Origin: Thuidium tamariscinum
Lineage: Eukaryota; Streptophyta; Bryopsida; Hypnales; Thuidiaceae
Reading direction: 5' to 3'
DNA: 64,000 bases
NCBI GenBank assembly: GCA_947034885.2
Contig: OX344758.2
Coordinates: forward strand, 14,163,067 to 14,227,066
The position numbers and the translations under genes are program-made. The notes under the pieces were generated by a model that was not told the DNA's origin, did no database searches, and was given only the letters and a program-made list of their open reading frames with translations. Positions 11,181 to 24,156 of this stretch are shown here, one piece after another. Numbering within the stretch: the first letter of the stretch is position 1; every line of letters starts with the position of its first letter.

Positions 11181-11778
11181 CAAGATGTACCTTTCTTTGA
11201 ATGTCTCTTAAATGGAGTTGCTGCGGTGAAACAGGAGAGCCTCCGGCTTAAATCCGTCAGATGGATTTCGAAATTTATTAGAGTAAAAGGAGAGTAAGGC
11301 TTACTGCATTCATACCAAGGGTACTTGAAGCCCAAATTCTGTAGCTATATGATATAGTTCATACGACAATTCCCTTACAGTTGCAAGAAATAATCACGGC
11401 AGAATTGGAGTGCCAGAGTTGCCAGCTTGCTGATGAATTTGGTTGTGCATGAAGATATACTTGGCACTCCTCTATCTTACTAGTGCATGTGACACACATC
11501 AAAGTCCAACTATTTCAACCCAGAGTATAAGCATAATTGGAAATCCCTGATTCCTACCCAACAGTAATTGCATAATTGTGAAGTATACCAATAAAACATT
11601 AGTAGGAAAGATGGTTGTCCGATCAGCATACTAGAATAGTAACTATAGTTCAATTCAGATCCTGTGAGCACTACCAGGAGATCAAACAATTTCGTTAATG
11701 TCCTACTCTAAAGAGTTCCCTGGGATATTTACAGACCGCCGTGAATGCACGCATGCTATTTTCGTTGACGAGAACTTG
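11181..11778. other. 3' flank of DNA polymerase alpha gene
   Basis: Non-coding. The part adjoining 11,779 is presumably the 3' untranslated region of the minus-strand polymerase gene. No other feature was seen. Confidence 0.4.
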
Positions 11779-14700
11779 CTACCGAACAGCTTGACCTGCA
11801 GCCCATGGGTCAGCCACAGTGACACACAGGTCACGCAGTTTTATAAATCTGTATGAACACTTGCTGCGAATGCCGTTGATGGTCTGGACAGCCAAGTCAG
11901 TGGCAGGACGCACAGGAGCCAGCTTCTGCTCGGCAGCCATTCTCTCACCTACGTCCACAATCTGAATCTCTTTGGGTAAGCATTCGTGAACCCCACGCAA
12001 AAAGAGGAAGCAGATAAAACAAAACTACAATGCCTCCGAAATTTGAATAATTCTAATGTGCAGACACCGACTTTGGAGGAAGCGACAGTACCTTGTCAAG
12101 AACACGTGAAGCATCCAGTAACCGATAAAATTGAGTCAGCTGATTGTACAAATGTGTCTCCGTGTACTGAACATGCCAATCCAACTCGTGTAAAATGAGT
12201 ACTATGGCTCACTCAGAAACCCAACACTGTTTTTGATGTAAATGGGCTTGGGTTGGAGAAGTAAAACCTATTGCAAATTCAAAGTTCATGAACATCTATA
12301 ATCAGCAATTTAATGTTTCGACACTCAGAGGGACAAGTGGTACTGATCTGAAGATACTCACCTGACGATGAAGTCGACCGCTACACCGAGGATAGAGAGG
12401 ACAAACAGTTCCCTTTTCAGCGTCCCCCACACGCTGTAATGTTACGTTCCGCGTAATATGCCCACACATTTCATCATCGCACTGCAGACCACAAAGTGAG
12501 GTATCAAGCCACGAAGTACAAGTACTTCTTGACTGCTAAACATCAGATGTGAACTGATTATCTGTAACTAAGACGAATGAAAAATCATCTGCATTGTAGA
12601 TCAAATAGATTATACCATTCATGCACAGCCTTACCATCATCCAGCACTCGTAGTACCGTTTGATGAACTCATCAGCTCGTAGTTTGACCTGCACAATGTC
12701 ATACTCTCACCAGCTAAATGAAAAACAGCTTGGTTGCAAACTCACAATAGTCGTCATTCGCACAGTTTATGGTTCGTTAATATGGTATCCCACATTCCCT
12801 CATACATCTATAGTAAAGACATGATAGTATCAAGGGATTGGGGGAAGGTAATGACCTGATTAGCCAGCATGGCAGGAGAAACCTGATTCAAGCCACCAGA
12901 TCGATTACATTCAGCACACATCAGAGGATCAGGACATGCCGCGCTAGTACTTGGGGTCTCATTCGGAGTAGCACGTGCTGCTAGGATTTCGCTCACACCG
13001 GTGAAAGCATACTTCTTAAAGCATTGTCCACACACCAACTCCAATGGCTCACAGAGTTTGTACCTGATCCGAAGTAAATAAAACGTGCATTAAAATTAAC
13101 GAAAGATATGCTCTCAAACTTCGGCTATAGTGTTTCATCTTCAGAAATTATTATTCATCCAAGAAATACTGTACCGATCATCATCTTCAAGCATGGAAGC
13201 TGAGGTGAGACGAGCCGAATCTGTGTCGGAGGTCATTGCCGCCTGTCGTTGTAGAAACTGAAGCACACAAGTAGAGACTAAATAGTCAGAAACTACAAGA
13301 AAGTTCAGAGAGGTGATCGACAGGAAAACTCACGTACAAGCTTCTAAACGTAGGGTTGAGTTGGATAGATTTAGGGGTACCTTGGCGGAGTCTAATCCCA
13401 GGCAGTCAGCAATATGACCAGCATCAGTTCCCTCGATAGGTGCACAAAGTCTGGATACTACAGGATGTATCTGCAATTCAAGAAAACGTTACAAATTGCA
13501 TGACACCCTTCTGACAGGATCTGAAAGAAAAGCTAACGAATGTCAATGCTCTTGCTTATGAATTTCTAACTAACTGGAAAACACATGCACGATCTGGGGC
13601 ACTGATTGTGCTTTGGATGCTCCACCTGCTGAGAGATGTAGTACTCAACATCAACCAACCAATGAGAACTTTCTTCTTTGAGTTCGTCGGGATGTCTCGC
13701 TCTGTCTGCTATTCCTCTAGCTTGAGGTCCCTCCAAGCCCTGCAGATAAGGTGATGAATTATCATGAGCACTGATTCAAATCTGGCTTCATAACTGGAGT
13801 TAACAAAAGGACCCGGTATGGATGACCTCGCCTCATGGTTTGCAAGTCAATGCCAATGCTAATACTGTCATTACTGAATGCAGGGAGCAAAATGACACAA
13901 ATTTTTACAAGAACCTTGTGAAAGGAAGACTAGAACTTGTGATCTTGTCCTTGCAATTGTACACCGTCCTAAAAACACTGAGAACATGAGATTTCAGACC
14001 TTTTCAATGCAGATGATGTAGGGCACGGTGTCGCTGGGAGAGACCCGATGCCCATTCTGCTTCCGCCTAAGGGCCACCTAACAGTGCAAAAAGTGTGAGG
14101 AGTTAATTTCGCTGCACAGAGTCACAGTAGAGGTTCAACTTGGACAGCAACCTACATTCACCTCCACAAAAAACTACAATTACAAATATACAAGAAACTC
14201 TTAGAACGAATTGAGAAAATAATCTCAAACGCAAACGAAAAAGAAAGCACAATTCTGAACCTGAACGTGGGGCTGGTTTTTGCCGTCTGGATAATCCTCA
14301 GGTTGTTTAGTGAGAGACTTCGTAATAATGTACTTATCAAGTTCAATCTGCCCGCTCCTCATATCTTCTTGTAACTGCAGGCAGATCCATAAACACCCCT
14401 TCAGTCTATCGTCTAAGGCTCAGTTGTCGACCATCAAAACTTGATCACATTTTATGATAATTATTGACAGACTCTGAAAGTGCATCTGAAAAATAATTCA
14501 AAGCCCTAACAGTTCAAGTAGCAGCATTCTAGTATGTATCGCACATGAAGCATTCTTTCCATTTGGCACCATGCAAGCAACATCCAAAATTCTGAAGCGG
14601 GCTCACCTTCCGTAGTTGAGAGTGAATGGCATCCACCACTTCTTCGCGAGACCTGAGAAGTACAAAGTTGTTAAAATAAAATGCAGCGGAGCTCCCTAAC

Positions 14701-17700
14701 ATTGCATATTCCATCGGTAAAGAAAAAACTATATTTTACAGATCCTCATCAGAAAAGCAAAGAGAAATGTTGGCGAAGGGGATATATTACCCGCCAGACA
14801 ATATTTGTTCGAGGCAGTAATTGCCTATCTCTTTAGAGAGTGAACTCCAGTCACGTCGCACAATATCAAGTCCTTTTTGTTCTATGACCTGATAGGAGAA
14901 AGCTTAGCTTCAGATTCCAGTGTGAAGGCACAAACCGTGCAACGCAACGAAGGCTTTAGCATGTGCTGCGCGAATAGCAACGATAACAAGGAGCCCCTAT
15001 GCCAACAGCTGGTACAAAAAGATTGATTCAGCTTTCCAAGAGGGATAACAAGCAGTGGATATCATTCGCACCTCTGTGACACTGCCATCGCTGTTCGATT
15101 GCACCTTGACAGCAGCATATTTCTTCTTTTTGAGCAACAGCATTCGCTTGTAGACTCCATCCAGGTCGATCTCCAAGAGTCTGTATTTCTTATTTACCTG
15201 CAGAAGTGGGTTGAAAAAAGAGATGTCGAACAAGTAAACCTAATTCATCTAAATTCTTGAAGATAGCGTCACACAGGAAAAATTATGAAGTGAATGACGC
15301 TATACCTCTCTGATGACTTTTGCAGCTATGGTCTTCGCTGCCATAAGATCCTCAAGTCCAGAATGAATCATGATAGAATCTGTGTCCCCATATATTACCT
15401 GTCAAGAACCACTCATCAAGCCCCACATACCTTAGGAAATAAATCATAGATTAGGTGGAAAGTAAGAGATACTAGAGTGGACTCATATGAATTAATTCCT
15501 ACTTTCATGAAGGATAGTGGTCAAGGAAGTTAATTTTCATTTAGCTAGCCTCCTGATTATACTCAGGAGATCAGAAATCAACTACTTCGGTCCAGCATAA
15601 ATTTCAAAGCTTTCAGGATTCTATGCTAAGCCCTTTGCAGAGCTTACTGTACAAATATGCACGTTTATACCAGATTAGTCATGTCAAATATGAAAAAACA
15701 AAAAAAACAAAAAAAGGGAGGTGAAATCTGAAAGTCAAATGAAGAAGTTGCAAACCTCTAGATTCAGGGAACTTTGCACCAGATCCACAGTGCTTTGCAA
15801 TATCTCACGCCCCTGAGTTAAGAAATTCCAAGAACAAAAACTTTTAAGAGAGGCTTACATTCAAGAAACCGGTGAATTTCAATTGAGAGGCTCAAAAAAC
15901 AGTAAATGACTAATCTGCAGATTTAAAGGCACACCTGCGCAGTGATAAGTTCTGCAATAGGCTTGGCATAGAATCGTGAATTAGTAAAGCCAAGGCATCC
16001 ATACATACTGCACAGAACAGGACAGTGTCATACTCATAGAACTAATCAGTTATGGCTCATAAGAATGGGTAACATGCCCAAATTGCAAAGGTAGGATGGA
16101 GATTTCAACTGCATGCTGATATATCGTATTGCTGATCCTTACGAGAGTTTAGAACTCAAGTGCTACATGGTTGCGTTTCATAGAGCAAGTACCTGTTGGC
16201 GGTGAGTTTAAGAGCCTGTTGCTGGATGTCGAATTGCTGATACTTCAGAATATCAGTTGTCTTTTTCAGCCACCCTTTCACTTGTTTCCTTCGGTCTACC
16301 AGGCCCTTCAGTACCTGTCCATGCGCAATACTCTCATCATCAGCACACTCCCACATTGTACGTCATACAACTGAAATATCAGTGTTTGTAGAGCATCGAG
16401 CATTACAGAAACTAATGGTACATGCTTTGCGAAGATAGAAAATCTAAAATCTGACTACCAAATTCATGCATCAATGGAATCTAGAAGACGGGCTATGTCG
16501 ATGGTGTACCTGAGGAAGTACACCTGGCACTTCACTTGAAGGGAGGGAAGGTACTGCACCAGTAACAGCTCTCTCCACGGTTGTAAAACAAACATTGTAC
16601 TCCTGAAGGGTATAACATGAAAATCTGATCATTGATGCTCTTCAAGGACAGTGACACGCAGATTCCAAAAGTCAAATATCTATTTCAATCCAAGATAGCT
16701 TGTTTCTAATAACAGGTAAGAGGACCTCATAAGTCGAAAACAAGGAATCGAACAGCATTTGAAGACTCAAAGCTTTTAGGATGAACCTGAATGATAGAAG
16801 GATACAAACTGTTGAAGTCAAGTAGCAAGATGAATTTGTCATAGAGACCCTTTTTGGGCTCTAAGACCAAGCCTCCAAGATATGCAGGTCCTTTCTTCCC
16901 TTTCTTGCCAGGAGCATTGTCAGAAATGGCTTCAGGATTGTAACCATCGTCACCATCTGCTTGTAGATCTCCAAGAGCTGGTGCTTTTCTCTTACCAGCC
17001 TCTTTCTCCTTCTCCTTTTGAGATAGCTTGTCGGGAAGTATAAATTTTCGCAAATGAAACTCGTGTAATAGAAGATATTCCACCCTCTGTGCCCTAGCTC
17101 CCTACAAAACATATTGAAACAAACATACCGACTATCCTTCAATCAAGGATCCTTGGCTCATTTCAAGTGCCAATAAGACTGTCCAAATGAGAGGTCAAAC
17201 TTGAATGTTTCATAGACCCATACCTGCAGCGTCTTACTCCACAAATTGCCACTGATGTTCGTGAGTTGACGGGTCAATGGTAAAACGCTAAGATGAAACA
17301 TTAGACCTAAGGATAGCCACGCGTCTGTCTCCCCGGATTCAATCTGTAACCACCAGCCCATATTATCATCATTAGTACAAGGATGGTTTTCATAGTAAAC
17401 CACTGAGCACCACAACACATAAACTAGAGGTTATTCTCTTGAGAAACACATAGCTTCAAACTGACATGTTCGGGACCAGACAGATTCCTTCAAAAACATT
17501 CTAGAATCTGATAACCATCAGTCGACAAGTTGCTCAAAAAAGAGAACTTACCAGTTCGAGCAAGGAGGAGGAGTTCCCATACATTCCCGGAATTTGTGAA
17601 GGCATCAACTCCTTTCTCTCCCGGCCCAGTTGACTCTTTGCGAGCTGAGTCAAAGAATAGCTAACCTACAGACCATGACCAAGCCTCTCACAAAATAAGA

Positions 17701-20700
17701 AGGAAAACAACAGCGGCGCAATTTTTGAATTCCCAGGCGACGGGTCAATAAAAAATTCAGCAACCGTTCGACCACGCATCAGAAGCATCCGATACAATGC
17801 TTGAAACAATCTTCAGACTCACTTTTGTGGATTCATTTTACTCAAGCTCTCAAACATTTGTACAACGTCAGTGATTTATTTATGCACTCTGATAATGCAG
17901 GTTCACGAGTCCAACTCTTAAGCTGGTCATTATAAAAGAGGACTCTCAAGGACCTGTCAAACAGCATGAGTTGAACGTTAAGTAAAGTGTGCACCTCTCT
18001 CAAGAGTTCTCGAGAGGACAAGTACGTGTCACAAAGAAGGCGGCCAGCTAAGCATGTTTGGGCTCCCGGACTTGCACCAGAGCCAAAAGTAGAACCTCCT
18101 CCGTTTAGACGAGGCATTACAGACCGCTTCAGTCTTCCTATTTTCGACCACATGTTGCTTGCTACTTTCTTGGCCTGTCGGAATGAAACCACTAGACAGG
18201 CATCAGAGATTGTTTTGTAGAAGTTCAATTTAAAGCTCATACAGACTTTGATAAATGATTGACAAACCCAACAGGTGTGGATATGAGTGTGGAACCTGCA
18301 GCCGGTGAAGAAGAATATCAAGGTCGAACCCAGATATGTTGTGTCCCACGAGCACATCAGCATCCAGCTGATGCAATTTGACCATCAACAGGTTCAACAA
18401 AGCTCTCTCACTGCAAGTAACCCGCTAAATTGTCACATTCTTTTACTTCATCAGAGGCTCATATAATCATTTCACTGGTTAGGAGCACTCGATTAACAGA
18501 GCAGAAAGTTAAATTAGACAATAGATTTATTTCCTGCAATAATAATAGGCCATATGTCTCTTAACACTACTAAAAAATCAGAACCGACAACAACACCAGA
18601 ACATAAAGATTCTACATCTGAATTTCTTCTGCATAACTCCAAAGTTCAGATCCTTACGTTAACAAATTCCTAATCAAGAGAAGGTGGGTAATATATACCT
18701 GCTCTCCGCAGTAAGGGTGTTCATAGAATTGCTGTTGATTTTTGTAACTTCGGCAGTGAAGCCCATGGGAAATATTCCACCGTCCAATTTTCGTACAATA
18801 CTGAAGTGGTTTAGCATACTCCTGTTGTTCCATTCAGCAAGAGGCATGGGTGCGTCCACCTGACTCAGTACCACAAAACCACGTCATTTCCTCCAAACAA
18901 CCTTCAAAAAAACTTTTACGAGACCAAGAAACGAGATGGCACATTTCCAAAACACTAAATACACGCAATAAGCAGCACACAAGCAAGAAACATCATCCAT
19001 GTTCAGGTTAAAACTCGACGCTGCAATAGGGCGCACACCTTCACTTGTTTGCAGAACACTACAGAGACAGAGGCGATCTCATTGACATTATCCTTGTGAT
19101 TGATGACAGTTTTGAGGTTAAGAGACGCCACAGTAAGTGGTGGAATCCCAGATTGTCCCTTCCCTGGAGGAGCCACCATCAAATCCTTGGGATCCTCTAT
19201 ATTGACTTCAATCTTGCACCAGCTTATCTGAAGTAGTTGAGAAGCGTACTGTTAAAAATCAAAACTGAATTTCTAACAGAATAATAGGGTTCTTACTCGA
19301 ATATTGAACACCTGAACTACCTCATTGTAAACATAGAGTCACTCAGCCTGAACGTCACAAGTCCAGTTAATGCTCATTTTGAGATATATGCACTGAACTA
19401 GGTCCAAGTTCGCACTTTACCTGAGATGAACTTGCAACAAGCAGAGGTTTAGAAATCGAGAGCCAGCAGGGTCCTTTCACCCTCTTCTTAATCAGCAAGA
19501 GTTCTAGTGCACTGAAATCCACCCAAAATTACAAGACCCGTTATTTTGCGACTTCCACCAGAAATATAAGCATAACCGTGAACAAATGGCAATTACGTGA
19601 CGCAAAAACATCTTAGAATTTAGAGGCACCTTTAAAATATCCCTGTGTTCAAAGTAAACTGTGAAGGATAGAAATAAAATCAAAGAATTAAACAAGCAGA
19701 TTTGCAGATCCGAAATTAATACTAATTACGAGAGAAAAACATGAGACTAGTTCCGATGATACCTTGTGTGTGTCCCAAGGACCTTCACGAAATTTCGCCC
19801 CTTCAGATCATTAGAAAGGGGAGGATTCTGCAATTCAAAAACAGTAAGCGTTGATTGTGCATCACTTTTAGAAGCATTCGTAATCAGTATCTATTCACGT
19901 CACTCACTAACCGCAACTAAATGTCCCTCAACTAGAATCAATTATGCAGCTTCAACAAGAGCGTGATTAACAACAGTAACTTCAAAGGTAAAAAGAAGAA
20001 AAGACCAACCTTGAATGGATAAGTGAGTTTCATGAAATAATTCTCTCCAGTAGGCACTTCTGGACATTCGAATGCGTATGAGCGCTGTCATCATCAGAGC
20101 GCAAAGGTGTTACAGGAAAGAATCTAGGTTCAGTCACCGAATTTAAAACAATTAGGTGATGCTCGAACATATTTTAAATTGTTTTAATATAAGATAACTG
20201 AAGCCATTTTAATCTATCAGCAATATGATCACCGATTGAACTATAAAATTAGATTCAAGGCATCATAGGTCCGTTGGAAAAACTTTCCAGGGGTTAGTGA
20301 TTAAAAAAGGGATGATGTAATCATCTCTACTGCTCAACTACCAAGCAAGCATACCTTGACGGGGTACATACTGAATTTGACAACGTTCAAATCCATAAGC
20401 TTTTCAGCTAGTTCTTGCTTTAAATCGGCTGCTAGTTCCTGCAACATCAAAAAAACTGTAAGCATTAAGCAGGCAAAAGTGGTGCTACTCTTAGGTCTTT
20501 GACTCCAAAGAAATTCAAGATAATGAATTCGTTCGCGTACCGTTTCATGCAAAAGGGTATCTACAACATATGCATTAGGTCGGTAAGAGGCACTCGGAGA
20601 AACTCTTCGCCAAGCAACACAATTTTCTGGCAAGATTCAATTACAAATTGGAAGAAATCCTGAAGTAGTTTCCAGCTTGATTATCGTCATGTCTCGATGG

Positions 20701-22995
20701 TGATTAAGTGAATAGTATACGACAACACTAGGAGTGACAGTAGGCAATATCAAGCAACAATGTACATATGAGAAAACAGAGACGCTTGCGATATTAAAAA
20801 CGTAAAGTTCTCCAGGCGCTCCCTCACACGCTCGAGAAATCAAGAATCTAAACCAAGTCCTCGGGAAAAGTGGTGTAGAATAACGTGAACCTGGATCTTC
20901 GCTTTAAAAGTTGCCTTGTCATCAGGTTGTTCAGAAGGTTTCAGTTGTTCAAGCTCTGAAAGAGTACTCGAGGGAAAAGTGCTCGGGCTAGGTACAGCAT
21001 AAACACAGCGTTGCATGTTCCGTACTACCACACAGCAGCTTTCGTACTTTCCGCCGACAGGCACCTACAGTTCGGTAGAAGTATGATCTATGGAGTCAGC
21101 CAAGCATGCACACGGAGCGCTACATATATATGAATGTAGAAGAAAGACACGATTACTTCCAGAAGCTAGTTCTCCCTGAACTGACGAAGATGAAAAAAAT
21201 CTCACAGGAATTATAGAGTAAAAATTCGAGGATGTAACAGTTACTTCCGGAATGATTAAGGGTACAAACCTTTCCAAACATGTAGACAGTACCGGGATTG
21301 CCCCCGTAGGGTTCCTCGTGGGCGTCGATTAAGAAGAATGGCAGACAACCTTCAGCATTCAAAGGTAAACTACTGCCATCAGATGTAACCCTATTATTCA
21401 ATTCATCCTCTTTCTTTACATCGGCAGCATCACCATTCCCTGTCACACCCCTGCTGATTGCATGCCACGCCGCTGTTGCTCCTTTTCCTGTATCTTCCAC
21501 TTTAGTTATCTTGGCATTAAGAACCATAGGTGGTACATCCTTCTCCAGTTTCAGCTTAGCAGACATATCATCAGATGCTTCCTTATCGAGCTCGTCAGTT
21601 CCAGCCTCGTCTACTAGGACGAGTTGAACGCCATTGTCAATGGGATCCTGTTCCCGTCCAAGGCTCGTGGTATCAACTGGTAAATCATTTATTACATGTG
21701 CGTCTTCCAGATGGTCGCTCACTGGCATATCCATAATCAGGGAAGAGGAACTAGTATCCTTGTAATCCTGCATTTGAATCAGAGTCCATCTCATCAGGAT
21801 TAAAACTTTCGCAAGGTCATGAGTCAAGAGATGAATACGTCCTTGAGATGAAGGGACAAGAAATTACCGATGTTGATTTCCCGATAGTATCCAGAACTAG
21901 CCTATCAGGTGCTGGTTGAAACACCACGTCCTGCACACCACTTGAAGTGCGGATGTCTGCAAATTCAGACAATGTTACCCCTTGAGAGAATGACACAGGA
22001 TATTGCAAGAGCTTCGAAAGCAGGTTACTCCATACTCATCGTTCCCGCTGCGGAATCTTACAAACATTGGTTTCGAGCTCCTAAGATTACAGTTATGTCT
22101 GCCACTAACAAGTCTCAAAAGTAAACATGCAATTAGGATCAATTCTTGACGGTCGTCCAATTTTCCGGTGAGCTCCACATACAGTTCACAGACTAGACAA
22201 GATACTCACTCGCACGTCGCCTACGCTTCTCTCTTTCGCGATCGACGTCGTCAGCGGAAATCCCAGCAAGCACGTCATCCAAAATAGATTCCGTATTAAC
22301 TCCTTTATCGTCCCGCATGCGCCTCCCCAGAGAAGGAATTCCTGAAGCAGAGGTAAACATGCTTGCTAGACGTTGCTTTCCAATCAAGGACGCGGCAGCT
22401 GACAATGCAGCCGCTTTCCTATTTGGAACATCTTTTTTGACCTCTGCTCAATTCCAAAAAATCTCTCTTCAGATCAATTGTCGCAAGATAGTTGGCACAT
22501 CACAAAGCATGATCAACATGCAATGTACATGAAGACGTACTACTCGCAAAAGCGCTAGCAAATCACACAATCAATGCATGAACTCCGCTTCCAAATTTAA
22601 CAGACACAGGATCGCAGAAGGAATTGTGGCGCCATTTCCTTCATCTTACCATCTGCATTTTTATTTTTCTTCTTGCCAGTGCCACCATCTTCGTCCTCAC
22701 TTTCGTCACTATACTGATCTACATTCCAATCTTCCTCCTCCCCGATATCCGCGTAACCTAATCCATCGTCAGCAACCACGAAATTCTTGACTTCCTCCCT
22801 CCTCTTGACAACTAGTAGGTTGTAATCCGCCTCCGAAAGAGAATCGTAAATTTTCTCTTCCTCCCTAACCTGAAAAGTGTCCACCCGGCGCCCACCTTTA
22901 TCCTTAAGATTCTTAAGCTCTGAAAGGGCCGCCGCCCGGGCAGAAACCTCAGGAGCAACACCTCGAGTTCTTCTGCCACTTCCGTTGCTCGCCAT
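11779..22995 (-). CDS. POLA1: DNA polymerase alpha catalytic subunit (family B), 34 exons
   Basis: Catalytic subunit of pol alpha-primase, which extends RNA primers at replication origins and Okazaki fragments in the nucleus. Exons (minus strand): 22995-22650, 22443-22210, 21956-21868, 21767-21270, 21064-20891, 20438-20355, 20084-20010, 19827-19763, 19511-19421, 19227-19039, 18859-18699, 18410-18296, 18174-17995, 17665-17552, 17343-17224, 17101-16787, 16602-16510, 16314-16193, 16007-15935, 15812-15756, 15398-15306, 15197-15072, 14888-14791, 14652-14607, 14374-14261, 14077-14000, 13739-13626, 13470-13381, 13257-13175, 13063-12856, 12688-12635, 12481-12362, 12166-12092, 11961-11779. They sum to 4,677 nt (1,558 aa plus stop), slightly longer than the roughly 1,520 aa usual in plants. 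Landmarks: N-terminal GGRRVDTF box; exonuclease-like [14 protein letters not shown] (about residues 688-700); motif [11 protein letters not shown] (D940); motif B LTANSMYG (about 1018-1025); motif C YGDTDS (1068-1073). The C-terminal zinc modules have Cys 1357/1360/1395/1398 and 1434/1439/1460/1466. All junctions are GT-AG and phases agree. The exact boundaries of the last acceptor and of the N-terminal exons are the least certain. Confidence 0.95.
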
Positions 22996-23493
22996 TGCAG
23001 ACCACTCAAATTTGGTCCACAGCTGTAGTAGACCCTACCTGTATGTGACTAATATGGCAAGCAAGACACTGATCCAGTCGCTGCTGAGGATTCACCTCTC
23101 ATCTAATCCTCTTCTGTTGCAAACAATCTCAGTGAGCTCCAGATATCTTATACCAGGTGCAGAAGGCAATCAATATCCCACCGCAACCTGCCCTTCAACA
23201 ATAAAAAAAAGAGGACACGCAAGTCACTAATGCGTAAATCAATGCGCGGCGCTCAAAACTCTCTATCCGCCGCCTATCTGCTTCAAAAATCCCAATCTCG
23301 CCCCTGCATCAGACCTCCCGCCCTAGGTAACGTCCACCAAAACCATTAAAATGAACACTGGAACACCTTCGCAATGCGCATTTCGACAGAAACATCATCT
23401 GTAGATGCAGATTGAAGCAGTAGTGATTCCCCTGCTGAGAGAGAATTCGAATGACTTCGGAACGGTAAGTGTTAGACTTCGCGGAAAGGGCTG

Positions 23494-23501
23494 GCGGGAA
23501 A
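23494..23501 (-). promoter_or_regulatory. E2F/DP site GCGGGAAA (TTTCCCGC on gene strand)
   Basis: Exact match to the consensus TTTSSCGC, about 500 bp upstream of the polymerase alpha ATG. S-phase genes, including replication polymerases, are known E2F targets in plants and animals. Binding here is inferred from the site and the nearby second copy. Confidence 0.6.
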
Positions 23502-23531
23502 CCTTGATGGTGGGACTGGGGCCTACCAATG

Positions 23532-23539
23532 GCGGGAAA
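23532..23539 (-). promoter_or_regulatory. Second E2F/DP site GCGGGAAA
   Basis: An identical 8-mer 38 bp from the first site, in the same orientation and both preceded by TGGCGGGAAA or ATGGCGGGAAA-like context. Paired sites strengthen the case for cell-cycle control of the polymerase gene. Confidence 0.6.
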
Positions 23540-23895
23540 TACACGTCCCCAGATGGGAACTCCAAGGGAACTGTGCCCTCAACTTAGGGAACTTAGCGAA
23601 CTCCGTTGGAGCCAGTTCGCGTAGGAAGGCCGCGACCTTGAATGCCCGTGCAAGCGTAGAAAAGGGAATGCGGAAGGGCAAGACCACTCATAGCCCCGAA
23701 GTCTGGCACTCACACGGGGAACAGCTCGTTCCCGTGTCTTGACGGGCAGCTGCCCAAATTTTTGATGCAACGATAAGATTTCTCTTGCAATTTCTCTTTA
23801 TTAATAATCCAAATTAAAAATCCAAATGAATTTCATACGGAGTACCTATGTTGTTCATATTGCAGGTGAAGCTCTAATATATATATATAGTACAG

Positions 23896-24156
23896 TTGAG
23901 TTATTTGTAAAGTCCCCCCACTTTGGGCATGACTTTTTTTGAAGTTGAAAAGGTAATTATAGTTGAAGCGTCAAACTTTTCTGCAAGATACTTATGTCCC
24001 GCAACTTTAAAAGTGGGGACGAAACTTTTTCAGCACCAATTTGATGGAAAAATAAGTTTCGTACCCACTTTTATTTCAACTTTTTTAATTCAACCGGCTT
24101 TTTCACAAAACTCATGGGTTTAAACCCCGGTTTAGGGTACTTTACGAATAACTCAA
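23896..24156. mobile_element. 261-bp MITE-like inverted-repeat element
   Basis: The left end TTGAGTTATTTGTAAAGTCC matches the reverse complement of the right end GGTACTTTACGAATAACTCAA. Further inside, GTTGAAAAGG and AAGTGGGGACGAAACTTTTT pair loosely with TTTCGTACCCACTTTTATTT. GTAC occurs beside both ends, but not as a clean adjacent duplication. The class is unassigned. It lies between the POLA promoter and AT-rich repeats. Confidence 0.55.

Larger units (their letters stand above)
22996..23880 (-). promoter_or_regulatory. Upstream (promoter and 5'UTR) region of the polymerase alpha gene
   Basis: Moderately GC-rich sequence between the POLA start codon and AT-rich intergenic DNA. It contains two E2F-type sites (listed separately). 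The open frames here (22,877-23,230 plus, 23,405-23,587 plus, 23,579-23,770 minus) have no recognisable family and probably reflect base composition. No transcription start can be fixed. Confidence 0.5.

Noticed and set aside
17842..18363. 173-codon minus-strand open frame in the polymerase gene
   Set aside because: It is exon 13 plus read-through into both introns, not a separate gene.
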